A stretch of 64,000 nucleotides of DNA from an uncultured Candidatus Saccharibacteria bacterium (lineage in GTDB: Bacteria; Patescibacteriota; Saccharimonadia; Saccharimonadales; Saccharimonadaceae). Below, in pieces: positions 50,084 to 57,709 of the stretch. Below the pieces are notes generated by a model. That model saw only the letters and a list, made by a program, of their open reading frames with translations, did not search any database and was not told where the DNA came from. The stretch spans positions 1 to 64,000 of the forward strand of contig CAOLNK010000005.1 in NCBI GenBank assembly GCA_948477625.1, written 5' to 3'. The first letter of the stretch is position 1. Each line of letters begins with the position of its first letter. The position numbers were made by a program, and so were the translations under genes.

Positions 50084-52573
50084 TTATTCTTGTGTTTTAC
50101 GATTTTTATGGCTAATTGGCAACTTAAATCGGCATCCAGCTGTAGCGTAATTTGAGCACCCGAAAAATTCTCCATAAGGTCCACTTCTTTTGACGAGACG
50201 ACCGCCGCACTCTGGACATTCAAAACGCTCGTTTGTGATTTCTTGTTGATGTGATTCTTGTAACTCTTGGACAAATTCTGATTCTAAACCCTTCACCGTA
50301 ACGATGAAAGACTTTTTCTTTGCTCTGGTAAGCGCTACATAAAAAAGCCTACGCTCCTCGGCATATGGAAATTCCTCTTGTTTTTTAAGCAGTAGATGCA
50401 GAATCGATGAATCTTGAATTCTACTAGGAAAACCGGTCTTGGTGTTTTTGTTGTTAACAATAAAAACATAATCAGCCTGCAGCCCCTTTGACTTGTGAGC
50501 AGTAAGGAAGCTGATGTCCAAATCTGGACGGCGAGAATATTTTACTGTAATTAATCCACTTTGATTATCATAATAATAATTTAGAAGATCTTGATTATCT
50601 AGAAGATTAATATCAAATGTATAGCGACCGATTAGGAAAACACTGCTATCTTTTGGAAGATGCTGGATTTTATCAAGCATAAATTGGATCGCGTATTTGT
50701 CCGTATACCCATTAATCTCACCAAAAGCCGAAATGTTAGCAATCATATGGCTAACGATTTTCTTCTTAATTTGCTTTGGGTTGCGCATTACAAAATCACC
50801 ACTAATTTCTACAAGTTGAGGTGGAAAACGATAGGTAGTTTCGATTTTACTCATTACAGAAATTCCCCAATAATGTTCAAAATTTAAAATATAATCTATG
50901 TCGCTTCCAGCAAATCGATAAATACTCTGCCAATCATCGCCAACGCAAAACAACTTATATGCCTTAGAGTCTCGCAAAGTCTTAAGTAAATTATAACGTG
51001 ATGAAGATATGTCCTGATATTCGTCAACGATGATGTATTTATAATTGTGAATATATTTTTCTTTTTCAACATAATCTGCGGCCAGATTTATCATATCGTT
51101 AAAGTCTATTTCTTCATGTTCGACGAGATATTTTGAATAATCTTCAAAAATTGGGTTTACTAAAGATAGCAAGTTTCGTTCAGCATGCGTTGAACTATTT
51201 TGGTAAAGATATTCCATTGAATACTGGTTACTTTTAGCTAGATTAATAATCGTTTCAAAAAGAGAGATAAGGCTATCGAGGTTATTTCTATTATTTTGGG
51301 AAACCTTATCCCATAGCTCTTGCGGCTTCATTGGAGAAAAATGAACGCCCTGCTCCTCTAGATTATTCTTTAAGTTTTGCAACAGTATGTCTTCTAACTT
51401 CTCGTATGCAAAACACTCGACTAGCTTAGTGTAGTTTTCCTTATGCAGGCTCCTTTTCCAGTCCATTGAGATGCGATAAGCTTCCTGCGCCGTCATTCCA
51501 TGATTGTTCCTAAAATACTCTGGAACTTCAAGTTTACGATTCACGCCAAAATACTCAATATAAAGATCGTATTCTGGAAGATAGAAATCTGGATAATACT
51601 GCCCATATTCCTCGTTACGAGTATCGACTTTGTACGGATGCTCGTAAATATATTTAACGCCATTCTCAAAAAGAAAGTTAGCAATGTCCATTTCGCCATA
51701 GCTTTTAACTTTTTCTCCGTTGAGTGTTACTGGAGGATTTAGCCTAATGTATTCCTCATACTCGGACTGAGACTTAAAATCAAATTCATTTTTAGTGTTG
51801 TCAAAACCATAAATGAAATAATGATTGAGCGTTTGTAGGTACTTCGTTTCTGATATTTTATCCTGAAGCTGCTCTTTAATAAATTTGTGGAGATTGAGCT
51901 TTGTAATTTTGGGTACCACTTTTTCCACTTTAGAAATAATTGAAAGTCCGAGCTTATGGAAAGTCATAGCATCAAGCTCGACGCCAGTCTCCATTGCAAT
52001 TCTCTCTGACATTTCAGAAGCGGAGGCGTTCGTGAATGAGAGCGCCAAAATTTCTTCTGGTTTGCACTCGCCAGATTTTAGAAGATATTTTATCTTCCCT
52101 AGAATGGTTGTAGTTTTGCCAGTGCCAGCTCCGGCAATAACTAGATGATTGTCAGCATCTTCGGCTATACACCTTAATTGCTGGTGATCCAACTTTCTAC
52201 CTTCAACTTCGCCTATCAAGTTTTCAACTTGCTCAATCCGTAATTCTAAAACGTTTTCATTATGATTCAAGATGCGTTGCTTGAACTGTTGTGGAAAAGA
52301 TTCTAGTGATGCAGTCTTGCTTTCTAGAATCTTATAGCGAGATGCCCGTTTTAGCTCGCGCGGTTTTAGATTATTGATATCGTTAATGAGGCTAGCATGA
52401 CATTTCTTCCAGTCATCAATCTCGGTTATTTTTATATATGCCTGAGGGTTATCAAAAATCCGATTGACTTCTTTTGTGGCTTCATCAATGCGTTTTATTA
52501 GCCGATTACATTTATCATTGTTTGCCTTCTTTTTCCGACGATATTCAACAATAATTTTCTTTAGGAAAAACAT
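50084..52573 (-). CDS. UvrD/HelD-type helicase with nuclease-like insertion and zinc finger
   Basis: 829 residues. SF1 helicase: LVIAGAGTGKTTTILGKI near 145 (motif I), IIVDEYQDISSSRYNLLK near 511 (motif II), CVGDDWQSIYRFAG (motif III), FLTAHKSKGLQADYVF (motif V), ERRLFYVALTRAKKK (motif VI). Between motif Ia and II, residues about 285-390 contain YYPDFYLPEYDLYIEYFG followed by KLVECFAYEKLED, a PD-(D/E)xK-like nuclease module. Residues about 773-810 hold a topoisomerase-type zinc finger (CPECGG...GCSNY...CRFKL). Probably DNA repair or defence. AT-rich, in the accessory stretch. Confidence 0.85.
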   Translation of the reverse strand: MFFLKKIIVEYRRKKKANNDKCNRLIKRIDEATKEVNRIFDNPQAYIKITEIDDWKKCHASLINDINNLKPRELKRASRYKILESKTASLESFPQQFKQRILNHNENVLELRIEQVENLIGEVEGRKLDHQQLRCIAEDADNHLVIAGAGTGKTTTILGKIKYLLKSGECKPEEILALSFTNASASEMSERIAMETGVELDAMTFHKLGLSIISKVEKVVPKITKLNLHKFIKEQLQDKISETKYLQTLNHYFIYGFDNTKNEFDFKSQSEYEEYIRLNPPVTLNGEKVKSYGEMDIANFLFENGVKYIYEHPYKVDTRNEEYGQYYPDFYLPEYDLYIEYFGVNRKLEVPEYFRNNHGMTAQEAYRISMDWKRSLHKENYTKLVECFAYEKLEDILLQNLKNNLEEQGVHFSPMKPQELWDKVSQNNRNNLDSLISLFETIINLAKSNQYSMEYLYQNSSTHAERNLLSLVNPIFEDYSKYLVEHEEIDFNDMINLAADYVEKEKYIHNYKYIIVDEYQDISSSRYNLLKTLRDSKAYKLFCVGDDWQSIYRFAGSDIDYILNFEHYWGISVMSKIETTYRFPPQLVEISGDFVMRNPKQIKKKIVSHMIANISAFGEINGYTDKYAIQFMLDKIQHLPKDSSVFLIGRYTFDINLLDNQDLLNYYYDNQSGLITVKYSRRPDLDISFLTAHKSKGLQADYVFIVNNKNTKTGFPSRIQDSSILHLLLKKQEEFPYAEERRLFYVALTRAKKKSFIVTVKGLESEFVQELQESHQQEITNERFECPECGGRLVKRSGPYGEFFGCSNYATAGCRFKLPISHKNRKTQE

Positions 52574-52615
52574 TATGTGTTATATTATATACTTTTCTGC
52601 AAGAATATCAACTAA

Positions 52616-52648
52616 AAATCACCCGGCAGATAGCTCCGTAGGTGATTT
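52616..52648 (-). terminator. Terminator after tRNA-Pro (TGG)
   Basis: AAATCACC/GGTGATTT stem with a ~17-nt loop; on the minus strand it is followed by a T run. Confidence 0.75.
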
Positions 52649-52677
52649 ATTATAACATATTTATATATTTCTGTCCA

Positions 52678-52753
52678 TGGTCGGGGCGACAGGACTTGAA
52701 CCTGCGACCTCAGCGTCCCAAACGCTGCGCGCTACCAACTGTGCTACGCCCCG
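52678..52753 (-). tRNA. tRNA-Pro (TGG)
   Basis: Acceptor CGGGGCG/CGCCCCG, anticodon stem CAGCG/CGCTG with loop TTTGGGA, T-loop TTCAAGT, encoded ACCA. Confidence 0.95.
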
Positions 52754-52835
52754 GTGTTTGTATTATAGCATAGGTATTCAATAATTTCCAGAGGTATTTT
52801 GCGGGACACGCATGATAGAATTAGTCTGTGGAATA

Positions 52836-52917
52836 ATTATCCATGGAGCCCAAAAGTGGCCGAGCTCACTCCTCCGCCAACTGGCGGTCTTCCGTAAAAG
52901 ATCGTGAAGTTCCCCTT
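52836..52917 (+). repeat. Conserved structured leader block, copy C
   Basis: Outer stem GAGCTCAC (52862-52869) with GTGAAGTTC (52904-52912, one bulged A, one G-U) and inner hairpin CCGCC/GGCGG (52874-52887). Compared with copies A and B, T-A becomes C-G and U-G becomes C-G, so pairing is kept while sequence changes. Confidence 0.65.
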
Positions 52918-53046
52918 TGGATTGTGTAAAGAATCATTAAAGGCAAGTCCGCATTCGGTTACGGCCGGGTGTACTCAAGCTGAACTTCTATACCTGCGAC
53001 CGGATTTGTGTCGGCCCATTCGGGTCTCCTTATCTGTGCACGGCTT

Positions 53047-53255
53047 CGTGCGCAGCGGGAACGTTGACCCGACCGTGGCTGCTGGTACTTTCAGGAACGC
53101 TGGCATCAACGGCTACGATTGGTCGTCGCGAGGTTCGTCTACTCACGCTAATGGCTCTGCTATTCCTAGTGCTTACAACCTCAATTTTAATGCTACAACT
53201 GTCTACCCGTCGAATGGCCCGAACGAACACTACATCGGTCTCCCCCTCCGCTGCC
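53047..53255 (+). repeat. Variable C-terminal cassette C
   Basis: Begins GTGCGCAGCGGG, encodes AAGTFRNAGINGYDWSSRGSS, then AYNLNFNATTVYPSNGPNE and HYIGLPLRCL, followed by a divergent tail and TAG. An open frame extends back to 52904, but the other copies have stops there, so translation from that point is probably incidental. It lies between tRNA-Pro and tRNA-Asp. Confidence 0.7.
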
Positions 53256-53295
53256 TTGATTTTGCCACGGTTCGGTGTCGATCTTTTTAGCTTAA

Positions 53296-53331
53296 CATAG
53301 AAAAACTCCGGTTTCCCGGGGTCTTTCTATG
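53296..53331 (+). terminator. Hairpin after cassette C
   Basis: CATAGAAA...TTTCTATG outer stem with ACTCCGG/CCGGGGT inner stem. The tail abuts the tRNA-Asp gene on the other strand. Confidence 0.65.
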
Positions 53332-53406
53332 GCGGAACCGACGAGACTCGAACCCGCGACCTCCGCCGTGACAGGGCGGCGCTCTAACCAACTGAGCTAC
53401 GATTCC
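53330..53406 (-). tRNA. tRNA-Asp (GTC)
   Basis: Acceptor GGAATCG/CGGTTCC, anticodon stem CCGCC/GGCGG with loop CTGTCAC, T-loop TTCGAGT, encoded GCCA end. Confidence 0.95.
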
Positions 53407-53492
53407 ACTGTCCACCATTATAGCTCAAGTTCTCTGATTGTGCAAGAGTGAAGTTGAAGATTCCCTGTTGTCGTGGTAGAATAAAGTCAAGT

Positions 53493-53568
53493 CAGGGATT
53501 GGCGCAGTTGGTAGCGCGCACGCCTGGGGGGCGTGAGGTCGCCAGTTCAAGTCTGGTATCCCTGACCA
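53493..53568 (+). tRNA. tRNA-Pro (GGG)
   Basis: Acceptor CAGGGAT/ATCCCTG, anticodon stem CACGC/GCGTG with loop CTGGGGG, T-loop TTCAAGT, encoded ACCA. TAGAAT upstream near 53477 may be its -10. Confidence 0.93.
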
Positions 53569-53588
53569 TTTAAGTTTATAATCATAGT

Positions 53589-53744
53589 ATGAAATACGCG
53601 TTCGTAGTCCTTGCAATTCTGGCGATTTGGTTGGGCACGATTTTGCTAGCAATCTTTAGTTCGGGAGTTGGAGTTTTTCTGCCTATCTTCTCGATGGTCA
53701 TGACGGTGATTTTATTCGTAATCGGGTTTGGAAAAAAACGATGA
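53589..53744 (+). CDS. Small two-helix membrane protein upstream of the ABC1 kinase
   Basis: 51 residues: MKYAFVVLAILAIWLG, a short Ser/Gly turn, a second hydrophobic stretch (IFSMVMTVILFVIGFG) and KKR at the end. TATAAT (53577-53582) ends 6 bp before the ATG (leaderless) and the stop overlaps the kinase ATG as ATGA. The promoter position and coupling support it as a real gene. Confidence 0.65.
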   Translation: MKYAFVVLAILAIWLGTILLAIFSSGVGVFLPIFSMVMTVILFVIGFGKKR

Positions 53745-54979
53745 AAACTGTACGGTGTTATGCAAGTTTGATTTGGAAACTGGCCAAAATTGCTTGTTCC
53801 AAAGAGCCCAACAAGGATACCGAATATCGCCGAGCGATTTTTTATAGTTTCAAAGAATGGGGCGGAGTTTATATCAAGTTCTTACAAGTGATGGCTGGCG
53901 CCAGCAAGTTTATGGAAGGTTGGGGTGGTCCGCGCGAAATGGAAGTGTTTTCGCAAGCGCCGCGTGAAGATTTGAACTTAGCCGATTACGTTGACCTGAA
54001 AAACTTTGCAGCAGTTTCAGCAGAGCCTGTGGCAGCGGGGAGTTTTGCATTGGTTTACCGTGGAACGTTGGTGACTGGTGAAGATGTAGCGATAAAAGTC
54101 CTGCACCCCTCAATCAAGAAAGGGTTAAAACATAATCTGGCTGTGCTTGGGCGTTTGTGTAAGTTCTTCACACACTTTTTGCCGCAAACTTTGGTAGATT
54201 ATAACGAAGCCTACGCCGCCTGCGCCAAAATGTTTGCCTTGGAGACGGATTATCGCCGCGAAATGGCAAATCAAGAATTCTTTGCACAGTTTTATCAAGG
54301 CCATCCACGCGTGGTAATTCCTAAAATTTATCGTGAACTTTCTTCGCGCGATGTGATTGTGCAAGATTTTATCGCTGGACCAACTTTGGCTGATGTGATG
54401 AGTAAATCCACACCCGAAAAGCCCGCCAGCCAGCTTACAAAAGAATTGACTGGTTCAGACTTGTGGGAGCAAGTGGTGATTGCAGGTGGTGAAGCGCTAT
54501 ACACGGCGATGTGTGCAGATTATGTCTATGGCGACCCGCATCCTGGCAATATTATTCTTTTGCCAGATAATCGCATTGCGTTGATTGACTTCGGTATTAT
54601 TGCCAACCGCCCGCGAAGCCATCGCGCATTTTATGATTGGGTGCGGAGTTACTATGATATTTTGAACGAGACTGGCGGATTCAAGCAGTTACTGGAAACC
54701 TCCGTGATTTGCTTCTGCCCAGACATTGCGCTCGCCATGCAAAGATGCAATTTTGGGGAAGATGATTTGTTGGCAGTATTGTCCGATGCAATCACTGAGA
54801 AACTCGACCACGAAATGAATGGCAATGTTTCTTATTTGGAATCATTCAAGGCCGGTCATCTTGCTGATGTGTTTATCAAGGTGGTCGGTACCAAAGTAAT
54901 TGAAGTTAAAATTGATATGGTAAATTTTGAACTGATGAAAGCGATGCAGGCTTCTGGGTTCGGTAACGATTTTGGATAA
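53741..54979 (+). CDS. ABC1/UbiB-family atypical kinase
   Basis: 412 residues. AGSFALVYRGTL near 95 (a family-specific glycine/alanine-rich loop), the ATP-binding Lys in VAIKVL near 116, catalytic region YVYGDPHPGNIILL near 262 and IDFGIIANRP near 281. ABC1 kinases influence isoprenoid-quinone or lipid metabolism; no quinone genes are seen here. Family length is matched without the C-terminal membrane helices of UbiB. First large gene of a run of small coupled genes. Confidence 0.88.
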   Translation: MKTVRCYASLIWKLAKIACSKEPNKDTEYRRAIFYSFKEWGGVYIKFLQVMAGASKFMEGWGGPREMEVFSQAPREDLNLADYVDLKNFAAVSAEPVAAGSFALVYRGTLVTGEDVAIKVLHPSIKKGLKHNLAVLGRLCKFFTHFLPQTLVDYNEAYAACAKMFALETDYRREMANQEFFAQFYQGHPRVVIPKIYRELSSRDVIVQDFIAGPTLADVMSKSTPEKPASQLTKELTGSDLWEQVVIAGGEALYTAMCADYVYGDPHPGNIILLPDNRIALIDFGIIANRPRSHRAFYDWVRSYYDILNETGGFKQLLETSVICFCPDIALAMQRCNFGEDDLLAVLSDAITEKLDHEMNGNVSYLESFKAGHLADVFIKVVGTKVIEVKIDMVNFELMKAMQASGFGNDFG

Positions 54980-55193
54980 TTCCGAAAACCGGCACGGTTT
55001 TGCCGAGACAATGTTTAAATCAATGGAGTATGCGCTTACAAATGCAGAGCTCAGAGGCATTCCGCACGACAATGTGAGTTCAACGCGTTTGGGGTTGACT
55101 GAAAGTTATGAACTCTTGGTGCACACGATTTCGGCTTTGGCAGATAATGACGAATATATGTTCGATTTAGTACGAGAAAGGATTTTTGCATGA
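54972..55193 (+). CDS. Small hypothetical protein after the ABC1 kinase
   Basis: Up to 73 residues from a TTG, or 60 from the ATG at 55011 (MFKSMEYALTNAELRG). Helical, acidic. It overlaps the kinase 3' end by 8 bp if TTG is used; joining it to the kinase would need a +1 shift and no slippery site is evident. Its stop overlaps the next ATG. Confidence 0.45.
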   Translation: MDNSENRHGFAETMFKSMEYALTNAELRGIPHDNVSSTRLGLTESYELLVHTISALADNDEYMFDLVRERIFA

Positions 55194-55387
55194 AAAAGAC
55201 TAATTTTACTAAAAGTTTACTGTTGCATATTCGCTATCCGTGGACGGCAATTTGTTTGCTAATTTTATGGATTGGCTTGGCGGTGATGTGTGCGATTCTG
55301 CATCTTGATGCCCGTGAAGTGATAGAATTGGTTTATTGTGCTGGCGTAGCAACTCTGATAATTGCGTTTGTAGGGTTTAGAGCGTAA
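55190..55387 (+). CDS. Small two-TM membrane protein
   Basis: 65 residues with two hydrophobic helices (AICLLILWIGLAVMCAIL and VATLIIAFVGF). ATGA overlap with the gene before. No family recognised. Confidence 0.5.
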   Translation: MKKTNFTKSLLLHIRYPWTAICLLILWIGLAVMCAILHLDAREVIELVYCAGVATLIIAFVGFRA

Positions 55388-55388
55388 C

Positions 55389-55655
55389 ATGAATGAGATA
55401 TACCAGACCGATCTAGCATCTTTTTTGGAATTCTATGAATCTAATCATATCTGCCCATATTATTTTTGTAGTAAAAACAAACTTGAAGATTTTATAGAAG
55501 CCCATTTAGTGAAAAATCTAGTTCAGAGTGACAATGATTTTCTATACTTTTTCCGATGTATGCTCAAAAAGTTGGTGGGTAGCTTGGATTCGCATACAAT
55601 AATTCGCACACGCGACGAGTACGAGCACTGGCCGCTAAAATTAGAAGGAGCTTAA
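55389..55655 (+). CDS. Small hypothetical protein
   Basis: 88 residues, rich in Phe, Tyr and Cys (HICPYYFCSKNKLEDF). It starts 1 bp after the previous stop, in the same small-gene run. Function unknown. Confidence 0.45.
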   Translation: MNEIYQTDLASFLEFYESNHICPYYFCSKNKLEDFIEAHLVKNLVQSDNDFLYFFRCMLKKLVGSLDSHTIIRTRDEYEHWPLKLEGA

Positions 55656-55713
55656 CCCAAGTTATATATGCCTAAAATCATTGTTGAGCTAAAACTTATA
55701 TTATAATATAAGT

Positions 55714-56343
55714 ATGCGCAAATATATACCTGAGTGGGCAAGTCTGATACCAAGAGAAGCTGAGCGTGTATTCTCCGGTAAAATCTATGACGTTTATCAG
55801 TGGCCACAGGAACTATATGATGGTTCTACAGCGACTTTTGAGATGCTAAGGCGAGCAGACACAGTAAAAGTAATCGCGATTCTAACACCAGAGGAACAAT
55901 CTCGATTGAAGAATGTTGTAAGTCTCACAACATCTGAGGAGGATCGAATTGTGGTGACTAAGCAGAAGCAACCACGCAAAGGTTGGTTTTATGATTATCC
56001 AGGTGGGCGAGTTGACGACGAGGATGCCGACGAACTAACAGGGGCAAAACGTGAATTATTAGAAGAAGCTGGCCTAGAATTCGCTAACTGGAAATTAGTG
56101 GATGTCAAGCAACCGTTCAATAAAATTGACTGGTTAGTTTATACTTTTGTAGCAAGTAGGCTGATACGGCAGACCGAGCAAAATTTGGATGCGGGCGAGT
56201 TGATTGAAGTCGAACTGGCTACGATTCCAGAAATTCAAGAACTAGCCAAAAGTAATGATTCGCAATATCTACGGTTTAAGCATTATAATAAACTAACTTC
56301 CGTAGCAGATTTATTGAAGTTGCCGGAGCTCGGAAATGACTAG
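55714..56343 (+). CDS. NUDIX hydrolase
   Basis: 209 residues. The Nudix box is GGRVDDEDADELTGAKRELLEEAGL-like: GG at about 92, RELLEEAGL near 108, with the metal-binding glutamates in REL-LEE. Organisation resembles ADP-ribose/ADP-sugar pyrophosphatases. TATAAT lies about 6 bp before the ATG (leaderless). Its stop overlaps the next gene by 8 bp. Confidence 0.85.
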   Translation: MRKYIPEWASLIPREAERVFSGKIYDVYQWPQELYDGSTATFEMLRRADTVKVIAILTPEEQSRLKNVVSLTTSEEDRIVVTKQKQPRKGWFYDYPGGRVDDEDADELTGAKRELLEEAGLEFANWKLVDVKQPFNKIDWLVYTFVASRLIRQTEQNLDAGELIEVELATIPEIQELAKSNDSQYLRFKHYNKLTSVADLLKLPELGND

Positions 56344-56884
56344 TATTTCCGACAAACGTACTCAAACTTTGCTCGATTTTATCGTATATCTTGCAACATT
56401 TTTGGTAATAATTAATTTTAGCTGTTTATTACTATCGTGGCTGGTAGAGTTTATTGTATCCTTAGTGAATTTTTGGACCAATAATAGTTGGAGTGGCATG
56501 TCCGAGATGATAGTAGCGGTCTGGCCAACTTTGCGTATCGCGGTGGGGATAAGTTCGATTTTCATTTCCCTACTCTTGGCCTATAATAAATTGCGGCCAC
56601 ATTTTATGGCGATGAACCTGCCCGAAACTACAATTTCTTCGCAAGATGTGCCAAATATTAATGGCTTTGATCCAGCCACCAAGCAACGTTTGGAAGACGT
56701 TCTGAACACTGTAATCAGATTACTAACGATCGCACTAATTGTGATTGTTGTCTTGGATGTTTTGCATTTTATCCTCACGCAAAGCACGACGATTTTGCCA
56801 GCCAGTTCCCTGCCGATTATCATTATTGGGGTGCCGACATTGATCGGTTTAGCTGTTTTGAAAATAATTGTACATAATAAATAA
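56336..56884 (+). CDS. Integral membrane protein, unknown function
   Basis: 182 residues with four to five hydrophobic segments (two in 15-45, one near 65-82, two in 120-175). It is coupled to the NUDIX gene by an 8-bp overlap. No family recognised. It ends 1 bp before the convergent VTT-domain gene. Confidence 0.55.
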   Translation: MTSISDKRTQTLLDFIVYLATFLVIINFSCLLLSWLVEFIVSLVNFWTNNSWSGMSEMIVAVWPTLRIAVGISSIFISLLLAYNKLRPHFMAMNLPETTISSQDVPNINGFDPATKQRLEDVLNTVIRLLTIALIVIVVLDVLHFILTQSTTILPASSLPIIIIGVPTLIGLAVLKIIVHNK

Positions 56885-57709
56885 CTAGGACTTTTGCGGT
56901 TTATTGCCAACAGCTTTCTTTTTGAGTAAATTCATTATACGCTCACGTTGCCAAACTCCAATCCCCAAAAGAATTACGCCAAGCAAAGCTGCAATTGCAA
57001 CCATAGCAAAGTTTTCGCCAATGCCGGCACCAATATAATTAGTAAGAATAATAGTCGGCAGACGACCGAGTGTCACCAGGAGCATCAAGCGCTTGATAGA
57101 AAGTTTGGTAAGACCAGCGAGATAGCAAACCACATCATCCGGAAAACCCGGTAACAAGAAAATTGCAAACAGAATAAGCGAAGCACTTTTGGCTTCTAGG
57201 ATAAAATCAAACTTAGCTACTACGGACTTTTTGAAAATCTTTTCCAAAAGTGGGCGACCAAACTGGCGCGCCAGCAAAAAGACAAGCCAGCAACCGATCA
57301 AAGTGCCAATAGTAGTCCAGAGGATTCCCCAGGGTCCAAAGATAAACCCACCCACGCTGCCAACAATTTGCCCTGGGATGGGTGCCATCACAGTCTGAGT
57401 TACTTGTAGAAGTATATATAATAATGGTGCAAACGGGCCAAAGGATTGGACGGTTGCCACCAATTGTTCACGATTGGACAGAAGTGACATTAATGGCCCA
57501 TGAAAAGCGATATCCCAAACAAGATATACCGCCAAAATTGCTATCATCAAAGCGACGAGTGCAACCTTAATCTTGGTCTGACGCGAGATGCGCTTTTTAA
57601 TTAGCGGTTCATTAAGCGGTAAAAGTCCAGGGGTGGGCTTTGCTTGAACTTGTGCGTTGCGTACAAGTTCAACTTTATCCGGCCTATTGGAAGATGTCTT
57701 ATTTGGCAT
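56885..57709 (-). CDS. VTT-domain membrane protein (TVP38/TMEM64 family)
   Basis: 274 residues from the ATG at 57709; a GTG at 57730 would extend it by seven. After a basic N-terminus come about six membrane helices with the VTT/SNARE-associated signature: QTVMAPIPGQIVGSVGGFIFGP near 105, GTLIGCWLVFLLARQFGRP, and FLLPGFPDDVVCYLAG near 190. Related to DedA proteins that act in lipid or carrier flipping. Its start lies within the last codons of ribonuclease Y. Confidence 0.85.
   Translation of the reverse strand: MPNKTSSNRPDKVELVRNAQVQAKPTPGLLPLNEPLIKKRISRQTKIKVALVALMIAILAVYLVWDIAFHGPLMSLLSNREQLVATVQSFGPFAPLLYILLQVTQTVMAPIPGQIVGSVGGFIFGPWGILWTTIGTLIGCWLVFLLARQFGRPLLEKIFKKSVVAKFDFILEAKSASLILFAIFLLPGFPDDVVCYLAGLTKLSIKRLMLLVTLGRLPTIILTNYIGAGIGENFAMVAIAALLGVILLGIGVWQRERIMNLLKKKAVGNKPQKS

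Noticed and set aside
52904..53290. A 128-residue gene from the GTG at 52904 through cassette C
   Set aside because: The N-terminal part comes from the structured leader block, which has stops in this frame in the other two copies; no Shine-Dalgarno.
54960..55020. Programmed frameshift joining the ABC1 kinase to the next small frame
   Set aside because: A +1 shift would be needed and there is no slippery sequence or downstream structure; separate small gene is simpler.
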